A stretch of DNA of 64,000 nucleotides, taken from the NCBI GenBank assembly GCA_905221605.1, contig CAJNDS010002443.1:124001-188000 (forward strand), given 5' to 3'. The translations under genes and the position numbers were made by a program. This DNA comes from Symbiodinium natans (Eukaryota > Sar > Dinophyceae > Suessiales > Symbiodiniaceae). The notes under the pieces were generated by a model. That model was given only the letters and a program-made list of their open reading frames with translations. It was not told the origin of the DNA and made no database searches. Shown in pieces: positions 36,621 to 46,449 of the stretch (position 1 is the stretch's first letter; each line of letters opens with the position of its first letter).

Positions 36621-37440
36621 GCGGACAGTGCATCCAGCAAAGGCCGAACACGCTCAGGTTCAGCGACGACGTAGATATCGCCAAGGAAGGCGAAAACGGC
36701 CTGGGAGAAGCTGGCCCTGGAGTTCGGCGAGCGCAGGGTGCTGCGCGAGGGCGTAGAGCGCTGGCATCAGAGGGTCGCTTCGAATGCCCCAACAGCGTCA
36801 ACCGAGAGGATTGTTGCACGCGGACTGCGCTGGCAGCAAGTAATTTGCCCTAGGCGGAGCGCAGTAGCGCAAAAGCAGCCAGGAAGCTTGGAGATCCTGG
36901 ACGTGGGACGTGCGGGACTTGGGCAGCACGTCTGTGAGCGGCGTGCCCAGCGCGACGAGACCCTGTTGGTCCTGGGGCAGCGCCCAATCCCGACCCAAAC
37001 CGGATCACCGCCCTCGGGCTGGAGGTCCTGGATCACAAGGCGACTTCGACGTGCTCATACAGTTGGAGGACCCGCTCAGGTGCAGCAGCGATGTAGATGT
37101 CGTCCAGGAAGGCAAAAACAGCTTCGCCATCCCGGAGTTGTGGACGTCTCCTTGCTCGCCGCCTTCCGCTTGGCACACCTCGTGGCTGCATCCGTGGTCG
37201 TCCGATTGCTGGGCATAGGGGAGGAGAGGGAGCCGTAGCGTTGGCTGCATATGCAACGCCGCCAGCATCGCAGCCCGGGACACATGGCCAAATGCCCCCG
37301 CAGCATCGACCGACAGGACCGTGGCACGCGGGCTGACTTTGGTTGCAACGCGCAGGACGCGGGCGAGCGCCTCAGTTCCAACTCTCGTGCTGAGCCCTAA
37401 TTGGAAGGGTAGGCAAGCTTGCTGGAGTCGCTCCTGCCGG
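36620..37440 (-). mobile_element. Retroelement fragments C and D: two fused, deleted reverse transcriptase copies
   Basis: Two copies of a different, GC-rich reverse transcriptase lineage lie in the same orientation. The first (37400-36840) reads LSTRVGTEALARVLRVATK, SVDAAGAFGHVSRAAMLAAL, GGEQGD, FLDDIYIAAAPERV, then DPVWVG and DWALPQDQQGLVALGTPL. The second (36840-36620) restarts at RATILSVDAVGAF and, after a deletion, continues as AVFAFLGDIYVVAEPERVRP, where the catalytic FLDD has become FLGD. Frame changes and deletions show both are dead. Reverse transcriptase B abuts the second copy at about 36620, so B inserted next to or into it. Confidence 0.82.
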
Positions 37441-37444
37441 GACA

Positions 37445-38130
37445 CTAGCGAGGTCCCTGGCGGCTGCCCATGACCGGGAGCTGCCAGCGCACGTCTGCAA
37501 GCACTTCGTGCAGCTCCGGCGCCTCTCCGGCGACGTTGCACCCCCCCGCGAGCGGGAGTTCCAACAAGGACGCGGCGATGGCGCGCTGGGCAGCGACGGC
37601 GAGCAGCCCCGACCAACGAGCGACCCACGCCGCACGCGCTGCCGCTCGCATGGCCGCCAGAACATCCGACGCACGTTGCCTGGTGGCCGCCTCTGCGCCC
37701 GGACCGGCCCCCAACCTCCACACCGACGACCACCAAGCGGCAGCGGCGAGCGCGCACGAGCTCGGGGTAGGTCTGGCAGCCCGACCGGATGCCTGTCAGC
37801 ACCGGGCTGGGCGTCACCCGCCCGCGTCACGGGGCTGACGATGGTGGCATCAATAGCTTGCTGCGCACCATGCCACAAGGACAACCCGTTCGCGATGACT
37901 TTGATGCGGCGGTCATCCGAGACCCGGGCATCGATGTTCATGTCAGCCAGGCGAACGTTGCGGGCGACCCTCGCCCCGGCTTCATGGGGGGCTCGAGACG
38001 CGAGCACACCGGAAGACGCGGAAGCGCGGTGATGGCACCGTCTAGGGAAGACTGTGAAGGCGCGCGCAGCGTGTGGCCCGGCCTGTGACAACAACAGCGC
38101 TCGAGACTCGGTGGGTAGGCATCCTGCCAT
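37445..38130 (-). mobile_element. Retroelement fragment E: C-terminal domain downstream of a reverse transcriptase
   Basis: The minus strand encodes LLLSQAGPHAARAFTVFP, then RNVRLADMNIDARVSDDRR, LWHGAQQAIDATIVSPVTRA, and in a shifted frame RWSGLLAVAAQRAIAASLLE ending HEVLADVRW. The conserved Asp in DATIVSPVTRA and its spacing recall a restriction-like nuclease fold, but that is inference. The same domain occurs as fragment F (plus strand) and, in a variant with CCDATRVPA and EVGGRW, in fragment G. A deletion before ARNVRLAD and at least one frameshift mark it as decayed. Confidence 0.7.
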
Positions 38131-38599
38131 GGGCGCGCGGGTGGACGACGTCTTGGCGACGGAGGCGGCGCAAACCCAAACGTTGCTTCGTCGACCAGCG
38201 TCGGGGCCGCCTCGCCAAGGCGGCCAGACTGGCGTGGGCTCGTGGCCGGCGATGCGAACGGCGTGGGGGAACCTACGGAGCCATCGTCCTGCGCCGACGT
38301 GTCGAGGGCAGCAACGGGCGCGAGCTGCATTTGCACCATGGCGTGGAAAACCGCGCGGCGATGTTGCGCCGCATCACTGCCGCATCCGGGGTGTCCCGCG
38401 GTGGGGACGGTCGTGGAGACGCCTGCCGTAGCGGCGAAGCGTGTCCGACAGCGTCTCTGCGCGCCTCCAAAGCTCTGTGCTGGTGTCCGGGAGCCCGAGG
38501 TGGTATGCTTCCCACCCGCCAGCCCCGGTACGGATCGACAGCCCGTCTTGGGGCTCCTGGGCCTGCAGCGGGATGCGAAGCATGAGTCAACAAGCGCTG

Positions 38600-39470
38600 C
38601 CGACGCCTGCCTGCTCCCCCTGTCCCTCCCGCAAGCACCGTCCCTTTGCTAACATGCGCTGCTCTCGCCGTTCTTGCCGGGCAGTGTGCCTGGCTGACCA
38701 GAAACCCGGGGCTGGCCCGCCGTGCCGGCTCAGCCGGGTTTTGCGCGCACCTGTTTCCATCGAATCCGAGCAGACGTTGGGACTCGTCGTTCCAGCGCCC
38801 TCCGACTTCGGTAGCCGCCGCGGGTGGGTCTGCCATCCCACCCAAGCGGGGACACGCGTCGCATCACAACAGAGGGCTTCGCCACGCTGGGTGGCACCAT
38901 AGATAACGAGATCAACCACTCGCCCTTCCGGGCCGACCGCCTCGCGCGCAACCTGCAACCACGCCTGCTCGAGCACGAAGCCTCGTCGTGCTAAGAGACC
39001 GGTGCTCGTGCGGACAAGCCGCGAAGTGGTCCCCATGCATCGACTCGCCCACGGCAACCCGGCAAACCATCCCCTCCGCAGCGGGCGCGGGCAGGCGGCG
39101 CCGCAGGCCGCAGCATGTGGGCCTGATTGGGACCGCAATATGGCTCGGGCGTCAGGGGTTAAAGCCGGCAACATCGTGCGTTCTCGAAAGGAGGTGTGAA
39201 AGGCGAGAACTGCACTACGTTGCCAGCCCGATACCCCAAGACTCGGCTCTTGTGTGGGCTCGGGCGGCGGCCTCGCTCTGTCGACACGCTCGCCAGTCCG
39301 ACCAGCCCTGGGCGATAAGGGCGTCTGCCGCGGCCGCCGCTGCCGCCTGCAAGCATGGCGCGCCTGCTCGCGAGCCTTCTGCCCGCGGCATATCCCCCGC
39401 AGCGACATCGCCTGGGGAGTTGGCTTCACGCACAGGTCGGAACCCTGCTTCTCCTGAGGCCTGGGCATTT
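38600..39470 (-). mobile_element. Retroelement fragment G: variant C-terminal domain
   Basis: Minus-strand frames give AILRSQSGPHAAACGAACP, TGLLARRGFVLEQAWLQVAR, EAVGPEGRVVDLVIYGATQ, GEALCCDATRVPA and, after frame changes, EVGGRWNDESQRLL. The order parallels fragment E but with diverged sequence, so it is a second subfamily of the same element type. It carries frameshifts and lacks its reverse transcriptase. Confidence 0.65.
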
Positions 39471-39849
39471 AATCTTATTGTTACAAGGCCATGCTTGGGA
39501 TTCGTGCCAAGAGCCCCTTCCCATGGCCAGGTGAAACTGCGGATGCTTTGTTGGAGGGCCATGCCGTGCGTGCACGCTTGGCGACGAGCACGGAGTGCGA
39601 TGATGAACGCTTGTCGCATGCCAGACCGCAGAAAACCGGCACACTGTGCATGGTAGGCACGGGCGTGCCGACTTTGGCATCGAGGTCAGCGGCAGGCTGG
39701 ACCGTGCAAAAGGGGGGATGCCCACAGTGGCGGGGTTGCTTGCCCCTCCCTGCGAAGCTCCATCAGAGATGTTGTCGTCAATGTGGGAGGGCGCGTCGTC
39801 GACACAATCATCCGCCACCTGGTCGGGAGACGCGTGGTTGAGCCTCACG

Positions 39850-40640
39850 CGGTGTCGGGATTTATGGCACGGCCCATGGGCGTGCGGGTTGAGGCCGGTG
39901 GAAGGGCCGTTGAGCAGGAGGGCGAACAGCCCCTCCTGCATAGCGGCAGGACTGCTGAGGACGCGTGCGATGAGGGCACATGTGAGACGCACGTTTCGAA
40001 CCTTCCAAAGCGTCCCGCGCGCTGCTGCTTTCGCAGGCAGGGCCTCGCTCCACTCGAGCATTCACCGTCTCGCCTTGCGAGTTCCGAGCGCCCAATTCCG
40101 CTTTCCCCGCGATCCTGCAGCGGTCGTGGTAGGCTGGACCCCCTTGGTGATCACCGCGCCGCCTGCGCCACATCGGGGGTCTTTCCGCTCAAGCGAACGG
40201 CTGCGCGTGTGTGCCACAAGGGCGGGGTTCACGTCACACGGAATGTGCGTGTCGCGGACGTGAACATTGACGTGCCCCTGGCCGATGACCGGCTGATCGC
40301 TCCGTGGCGCGGTGCGCAGCTCGCCACCCTCGTTTCGCCGCTGACCCACGTCTTGACGTCGAGCCCGGGCACTGCGTTGCCGCGGCAGGCGCAAGCGGCA
40401 TTTGCAAGGCGCGCATCCGGAACTGCAGCGGGCGCGGCGCTGTTGCCTCGTAGTCATCGTGTCGGCGCCGAAACAGCCGCCTTCCTCCGCTTGCTCGCGC
40501 GCCACCGGGCTGTGGTGGTCCCGGCACACTTGCGGCCCGCGGCCCGGGCAGCGTCGATCTCTCGATGGACTGCGTTGCTCGCGGTCGCGGCGCAGCGCAT
40601 CTTCGAATTGCCGGCCAGTCCCCAGACCCCCCACCCCGCA
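39850..40640 (+). mobile_element. Retroelement fragment F: C-terminal domain in opposite orientation
   Basis: The plus strand encodes RNVRVADVNIDVPLADDRLI, then WRGAQLATLVSPLTHV, GAETAAFLRLLARHRAVVV and RWTALLAVAAQRIFELPA. This is the same domain as in fragment E (37445-38130) but inverted and diverged. Short deletions (for example between GAQLA and TLVSPLT) show decay. Confidence 0.7.
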
Positions 40641-40699
40641 TGAGACTTTTTGGCTGGCGAACAAGGTCCGCGAAAAAAAACATTATTTTACTTCGAACA

Positions 40700-40985
40700 T
40701 CCCCACCCTCTCTGGCTAGAGATACTCTGGGGTTGGGCACTCCAGCAACACTCTGGGGCTGGGCACTCGAGGGAGACTCTGGGGTTGGGCACTCCAAGGA
40801 AACTCTGGAACTGGGCACTCCGGGGTGGGCACTTTAGGGAGGGGTTGGGCATCTGGTGGTGGGCAGGGAGACTCTGGGGTGGGAGACCCTGGGGCTGGGC
40901 TCCGGGACACTGGTTGGGCTGCACTCGAGAGTTGGGCACTCCAGGACGCTTTGGGGTTGGGCACTCCAGGGATGAGCGAGGAATA
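40700..40985. repeat. Minisatellite with core CTCTGGGGTTGGGCACTC
   Basis: Irregular 20-30 bp units of ACTCTGG(G/A)G(T/C)TGGGCACTC(C/G)AG repeated about nine times with decay toward the right. It immediately follows the plus-strand retroelement fragment, so it could be that element's tail. A related block occurs at 48985-49165 on the opposite strand. Confidence 0.88.
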
Positions 40986-41168
40986 GACCGGGCGAGGAGA
41001 AGAGTTCCGGGCGAGGAGAAGAGCTGTGGGGAAAAAACAAAAACACAAGGGTGCATCGCGGAACCTTGCCCCAACAACTGCGTCCATGAGTACCAGTTGT
41101 GTCTGAAGCCGCACAAGACCAAAGACTGCCCCGCAGGCCGCAAAAGCGGGAAACGGGCCAGCAAGTAG
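40986..41168 (+). CDS. Short Cys-rich open frame (zinc-knuckle-like), uncertain
   Basis: The frame running out of the minisatellite ends in GCIAEPCPNNCVHEYQLC then LKPHKTKDCPAGRKSGKR and a stop at 41166-41168. The CxxxHxxxxC spacing (CLKPHKTKDC) resembles half of a zinc knuckle, as found in retroelement ORF1 proteins. Because it is contiguous with a repeat and retroelement debris, it may be a remnant of a retroelement nucleic-acid-binding domain. No independent start is evident. Confidence 0.25.
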   Translation, partial: DRARRRVPGEEKSCGEKTKTQGCIAEPCPNNCVHEYQLCLKPHKTKDCPAGRKSGKRASK

Positions 41169-41169
41169 G

Positions 41170-43800
41170 GACTCCCCGCTCAGCGCCTTGCCGCGCTTAG
41201 GGGGGACACAACGCGGTAGCTACAGCTGGCCGCAAGCGGCAATAGTTTTGCTCAGGAGCTTGTTTGTGAGACATGGGAGCTGGGTGTTGGAGATTCTGCT
41301 GTCTTGGTTGTGGGTTGTAGGACGCATAGATTCAACTGCACACTTCATGATGTCCCCGCGCCAGTAGTTGCGTCGTCCTCCAATCTTCCCGGAAGAGGAA
41401 CAAACACGGTGAACGTGTTTATGCAAACGGCAATAGCAAATTTCATCAGTTGCGTGGGCGGAGAATCGCCAAATTGCACACAGGCTTTCGGTGCAGCTTG
41501 TTCCATTCATACGTGCTCCCGTCTTTGCTGTACGGATGTCAATTTCTCAGTGCCTGCGCCTGTCTACGCCAGTCGCTTATTGCAGTGGCCCTCCGGGGCT
41601 CCCGGGCGGGGCCGTGTTAGGTGAGTTAGGTTGGGCCCCGAAGTCGTGAAAAGCCAGTTCAGTTTGTTTGGGCGTTGATGCTCAGCGAATCCTGCTGGCA
41701 CCCATAGGGGTCTTGGTGCACGAGTCTTTCGCTATGCTTGAGGCCAGCAAAACTGCCGGTTTTGCCTTCATGCTGCATACGTGCGCGCAGGCGGAGGACA
41801 GGGCAGCAAGCAGCGGTTGGAACACTATCAGGGGCGGAAGGGGGCGGCGGCGACGACACAGATGTTGATGTGGAAGGTGGCAAGACCGGGCCGACGCGGT
41901 GCCCGACCCCATCGTCCTCATACCATGCGCAGGCGCTGCTCTCAGCATAATTTGGTACGCGCAGGGAGCAGGCTGCGCAACACAGGCTGCTCAAACAAAA
42001 CCCCTCAGAATATCATTGGCCCATCGCGACGTGGTCAAAAACAAGATCGTGGCCGAAGGCCGTGTGGCCTCAGTAGCTTGGAAGAGGGCAAAACCCCTTC
42101 GTACTGCGGACGCGCCTTCGGAGGCCATCTGAGGCCCAACCGAGGCTCTTATAAGCTTCCCGGCCAGAGCCCCGGACACAGTGGCTGCTGCGCAGCGCCA
42201 CCACACAACTTCGCGCTCTCACAAGGACAGCCTCTCGCTCCAGCAAGCCGCTGCTGGGAGGGAGGGAGGCTCTGTCCGCCGGCTGTGGAGCCACGGGCTC
42301 GACCCCCTTGGTGTGCGATTACGAAAATACTGCCAAGTACCGCCTGCGGTCACAGGCCGGGCCACATGCCATTCCTGCAGTTGAGACCACGCTGTTTTCC
42401 GTGGGCAACCTGTCGTGTCGCCGGCCCGCCTTGTCTGGCTGCTGCCAAAGCAAGGATGGTACCCTCTCTTGGGTTTGTCGATCTTGGTCGTGGCTCTTTG
42501 TCCATTTGTTGCCCTCATGCTGCAGTGCACCGAGGACTGACCGCGTTCCAGGCAGCATGCTGGTTCGGGCCGAGCTGACCAACCCTGCTTCCAGCCTGCA
42601 CTTGAGCGGGCTTCGGCAAGTGGAGGCGCCTCGCATGACGTTGAAAGAGCTCGACACGCGGCGGGGTTCGGGGAGCTCGAGAGTGCTGACACAAGTGGCA
42701 AAGGGGCCGCTTTGAAATTGTGTGCGACTCGAGGAGGCACGGGAGATGACGCATCGAGAGCAGCGTCCAGCGGCCGACAGCGGAGTTCGCAACCACCCCC
42801 AACCACCCCCAAGCACCCCAAGCCGACAGACGCAAGACCAGGCCAAGGTCTGACCGCTCACTTGGCATGTCATCCATGGGGCCACCAGAAACAAGATGAA
42901 AGCCCATGTTCAACGCACCGCCTATTCCCCAGAGCTTCCAAACTTCCACAACATCTTGTGTGGACCCCTGGGTTGTTATCATAGCAGGAGTACGCTGTGT
43001 GTCCGCGATCGTGACAGCGGGATTCGAGACCATCAAAGACCATCAATTTGTCAGCTGCTGAGACTTTGCCCACTCCTTTTTCGGGTAGCTGTGGAAGTAA
43101 CGGGAGAATGATCCAGCACGACCGTCTTGGCCATGCCGGACACTCTGCACCCCCTCGGAGCTGAAGCTCTTTAGCCTCTAGGACCTCTCGGACCTCTAAG
43201 ACCTTTAGGCATTCTGGGCTGCCCTCAGGATGCGCTTTCGACGGTGTCACAAGACGCTGCGCCGGCTGACAGCCTTGGAAGCAAGGCGAAAATTGAGTTG
43301 TTGAAAGATATCTGTTTTTTTAGACTATGGCCATTTCTTCTTCGGAGCTCAAGGCAACGGACTCTTGGGTCGAGTACGCCCGTTTCGGCCGTGTCGGCCT
43401 TTTCTGATTTCAAATGTCTGATGCAGCCTGAGCGCTTTAGAAGAAGTGGCTCAACCTGAGCGCGCTTCTGGACAGCGGTTTGGAGAAAGGTCTGGAGAAG
43501 TTCTGGTCAAGCTAGAATTCAGGCACAGCCGCCTTGCCCCAAAGCTCAGAAGCCAGCATTCTCTGCGTAAAGCCCAGCAAGAAGCCAAACGCACAGCACG
43601 AAGAACACCTTAAACATGTCGCAATGTGCCAATCGTTCTGCACATGGTTTCACCAGGTCATTGTCCTGTAGGTGGAGTCCACGTGCTGAGTTTGCTGCAA
43701 ACCCTTCGGCAGAGTCACGCAGGTTGGGAACAAAGGCCTCAATTGACCTGCCATGCACACATTTGCCGTGCTCGGACACAAAGGGCTGAGAGACGGGTTC
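41170..43800. other. Region without supportable gene
   Basis: GC-rich with many overlapping frames of 60-260 codons on both strands, none with a recognisable motif. No repeat array or fragment of the neighbouring retroelements was seen. Confidence 0.45.
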
Positions 43801-43828
43801 CCGGCACCCGGGCAGGACCCAGCTGACT

Positions 43829-44220
43829 ATGTCTCTATGTCTCTATGTCTCTATGTCTCTATGTCTCTATGTCTCTATGTCTCTATGTCTCTATGTCTCT
43901 ATGTCTCTATGTCTCTATGTCTCTATGTCTCTATGTCTCTATGTCTCTATGTCTCTATGTCTCTATGTCTCTACGTCTCTACGTCTCTACGTCTCTACGT
44001 CTCTACGTCTCTACGTCTCTACGTCTCTACGTCTCTACGTCTCTACGTCTCTACGTCTCTACGTCTCTACGTCTCTACGTCACTACGTTTCTACGTCTCT
44101 ACGTCCCTACGTCCTCTACGTCTCTACGTCTCTACGTCTCTGCGTCTCTACGTCTCTATGTCTCTATGTCTCTATGTCTCTATGTCTCTATGTCTCTATG
44201 TCTCTATGTCTCTATGTCTA
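43829..44220. repeat. 8-bp satellite (TATGTCTC)n with internal TACGTCTC block
   Basis: About 49 tandem octamers. Units 43829-43972 are TATGTCTC, units 43973-44156 are TACGTCTC with a few variants (TCACTACG, GTCCCTACG, GTCCTCTACG, TGCG), and the last eight or so return to TATGTCTC. Because 8 is not a multiple of 3, all three plus frames read through as Met-Ser-Leu-Cys-Leu-Tyr-Val-Ser-like peptide, which explains the long open frames; these are not genes. Confidence 0.98.
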
Positions 44221-44465
44221 CGTGTATTGTTCCAGGAATCCCAAAGGCACCAAGCCACGAAATCTCGAGCCGGCTCGAATCAATACACCCCAAAAACTGG
44301 ATTTGAGCATCTGTGGCCCCGTAATCCCCACAAAAGCAGCTTGGATGTTTTAAACGTTCTCAGAGCAGCAAGCTACGACAAACTTTCACAAAGAAAACAA
44401 TGAATTTGCAGATCTATGCGCACATCGTAGATGCAAGATGTTCAAGCTTTCATGACCCAGCGCTT

Positions 44466-44482
44466 GGGAAGTTTTATTGAAA
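44466..44482 (+). repeat. Dispersed motif GGGAAGTTTTATTGAAA (second copy)
   Basis: An exact 17-bp match to 5803-5819; a weaker relative (AAATTTTATTGAAG) lies at 48830-48843. Flanks beyond the 17 bp do not obviously match, so it may be the conserved end of a small dispersed element. Confidence 0.5.
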
Positions 44483-45040
44483 CTGGGCTGCGAAAAATCC
44501 GAAATATGGGATCTATCCCTCCCCCATAGACTCCAAAATCCAGGTTGCATGTGCGGAAAAAATTGAGTTGGTTCGAGGCTTCGTTTCCAGGTGTTTTAAG
44601 TCTTGTCCCAAGAAAATGTGGTATTTCTGCTCTAAGCTTTAATAACACCATTGAATCTACCAAAAAGATGTATTCTTTCAATGGCCAGGAAAGCTAGACA
44701 AGAATGAAGGGCGGCCACTGGGACCATGGATCGAGACGGAACCGCTCAGAACAACCCCACTTGTCGGGTGAGACGAACGAACAAACGTAAGGCTCTCTGG
44801 TTGCTCTTTCAAGTATAGGAAGTCTCTACCGTTGGAGCCTGAAGAGTGGTTCCTGGAAGAGATACACGTACAGGCTGTAGTGACCCAGACTTGCCTGATT
44901 GGGGACGGCAATGGCATCTCTTGCACAACATATGGCCCGAGCATCACTGGACCGAGGTCCCCGCCATGGACTGGTGCCTCAGCACTGTCTGCACGGCACC
45001 CTTTCCACCGCCTGCGACAACAAAGGACTGCTCCCCTCTG

Positions 45041-45760
45041 TCACCTGCACAAGTCCCTGTTAAAACCTGCATGCCATCCCTGCATTGACAGGACTGTGCC
45101 TTGCGCGGAGCACAGTAGAAAACTGGCAATCAGAGGCGCCAAGAAGTGGTCAAAGCCCGAGTCCTCTGGAAATTCTTCAAGCGCATCACACGACTTGCGA
45201 AGAAACGCGGCTGGACTGAACGTGTCTCCCCACAATACCTGCTCGGCTCCCTCTAGCGCAAACAGGGCAAAGCCGGACCTCCTGGAAGAGTTCGGCTTCA
45301 TCCCAGGTTTTCCTTTCAGAGCTGTGCACGCTGCTGTCAGATCATCCCTTGACTTTCTATTTCCGATAGTTTTGGAATTATTGTCGCCTAGAACTTCCAG
45401 GGGTGAAGGTGACGAGGCCGGCGATGGCGGCCTCAAGGACATAAACTCTCCAAGCACCCCCAGCGCGCCATCCAAGACCGCTACGGACATGCTTGGACCG
45501 CCGGCCGACACGTGCGACACGTGCAACACGTGCGACACGTGCGACACGTGCGACACGAGTCCCTGAGGTTTCGACGGCACAGCCGTCGGCCAAAGGCCCC
45601 CAGGGCACGCGGCCTCAAGGAAACCATCTCTGTGAGAGAAAAGAAACCACAAACGGTCACACCCCCGTGGCCAAGGACAGTCAATAGGATGCAGAGCGTT
45701 GTGGGGCCAGTCTCGAAAGCTGCTGGGCGCGAAGCCAGCGCAGTCCGGCCTGGCGTCCAC
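45041..45760 (-). CDS. Hypothetical 239-codon open frame
   Basis: The minus-strand frame includes SGFALFALEGAEQVLWGD, FSPAAFLRKSCDALEEFPED and GFDHFLAPLIASFLL, which read like folded-protein sequence, preceded by a Ser/Pro-rich part and a Val-Ser-His repeat from the 9-bp array at 45508-45557. The plus strand is also open for 244 codons here. No family recognised; splice structure unknown. Confidence 0.3.
   Translation of the reverse strand: MDARPDCAGFAPSSFRDWPHNALHPIDCPWPRGCDRLWFLFSHRDGFLEAACPGGLWPTAVPSKPQGLVSHVSHVSHVLHVSHVSAGGPSMSVAVLDGALGVLGEFMSLRPPSPASSPSPLEVLGDNNSKTIGNRKSRDDLTAACTALKGKPGMKPNSSRRSGFALFALEGAEQVLWGDTFSPAAFLRKSCDALEEFPEDSGFDHFLAPLIASFLLCSAQGTVLSMQGWHAGFNRDLCR
45508..45557. 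repeat. 9-bp tandem repeat CGTGCGACA
   Basis: Five to six copies, one with an A variant (CGTGCAACA). The unit is a multiple of three, giving Cys-Asp-Thr on the plus strand and Val-Ser-His on the minus strand. Confidence 0.95.
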
Positions 45761-45849
45761 CTCGACATCTCTGTGCCATGTAGCCGTGCAGCATTCTCTT
45801 CAGCAGAAGGCGGATGACAGCTGCACATCAGTCATGAAGAACATGTGCA

Positions 45850-46310
45850 CAACAATAAATGGGTGGAGTGTTTTTTCTTACCTTTTGCTTGGTCGGTGTG
45901 TTCATAGGATTCATACTACTTTTCGTAGGATCTCGGACTAATTTGGTCTGAATTCTTCGTGGTGTTGGCTTTGCTTCCTTGGTTTAATTGATTTTGCTGA
46001 ATTGGTTATTCAAGTTTGGCTTTGATTGCTTGGTTTCACCTAAGAAATATCTATGACCATTAGATTTTAGTAGAATACGGTATATTCTCATAAGATTCCT
46101 ACGTTTCATAGGAATCCTGTTTTTTTTGGTACGACGTCGTGCTGGCTTTTCCCAAAGAAAAACCTCCTACCACTGTATGTTTAATCAGGATCCTGTATAT
46201 GGAATCGGCTATCTATATGTCTAAATACATATGGTCGGAAAAGCTAGCTTTTCAAAGAAAATGTGTATATATATATATGTATATTATATATATATGTATA
46301 TGAACTAATT
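45850..46310. other. AT-rich island with partial inverted repeats
   Basis: About 460 bp of AT-rich sequence in a GC-rich setting. TTCATAGGATTCATAC and CGTAGGATCT near 45900-45935 face AAGATTCCTACGTTTCATAG and GAATCC near 46091-46120, an imperfect inverted repeat about 170 bp apart. The right end is a (TA/TATG) run at 46263-46300. No coding signal. The arrangement would fit a decayed fold-back or MITE-like element. Confidence 0.5.
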
Positions 46311-46317
46311 GTTTCCA

Positions 46318-46442
46318 CGGGACCGGCAAACCACGGGACCCCCAGAGAACCAGAGGGCCAGAGGACCAGAGAGAGCAGGGGACCAGAGGACCAGAGAGAC
46401 CAAAGGACCCGAGGATCAAAGGGCCAGAGGGCCCGAAGACAA
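46318..46442. repeat. Degenerate GACCAGAG repeat
   Basis: Reiterated GGGACCAGAGGACCAGAGAGACC words, irregular in period (about 8-18 bp). On the minus strand it reads as Ser-Gly-Pro-Leu repeats. It follows the TA tract directly. Confidence 0.85.
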
Positions 46443-46449
46443 AAAAATA

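Noticed and set aside
36738-38652. Long plus-strand frames across the retroelement block
   Set aside because: They mirror minus-strand reverse transcriptase and C-terminal-domain coding in GC-rich DNA and carry no motif of their own.
43753-44403. Three long plus-strand frames of MSLCLYVS-like repeats
   Set aside because: They are the three readings of an 8-bp tandem repeat, which stays open in every frame; not a gene.
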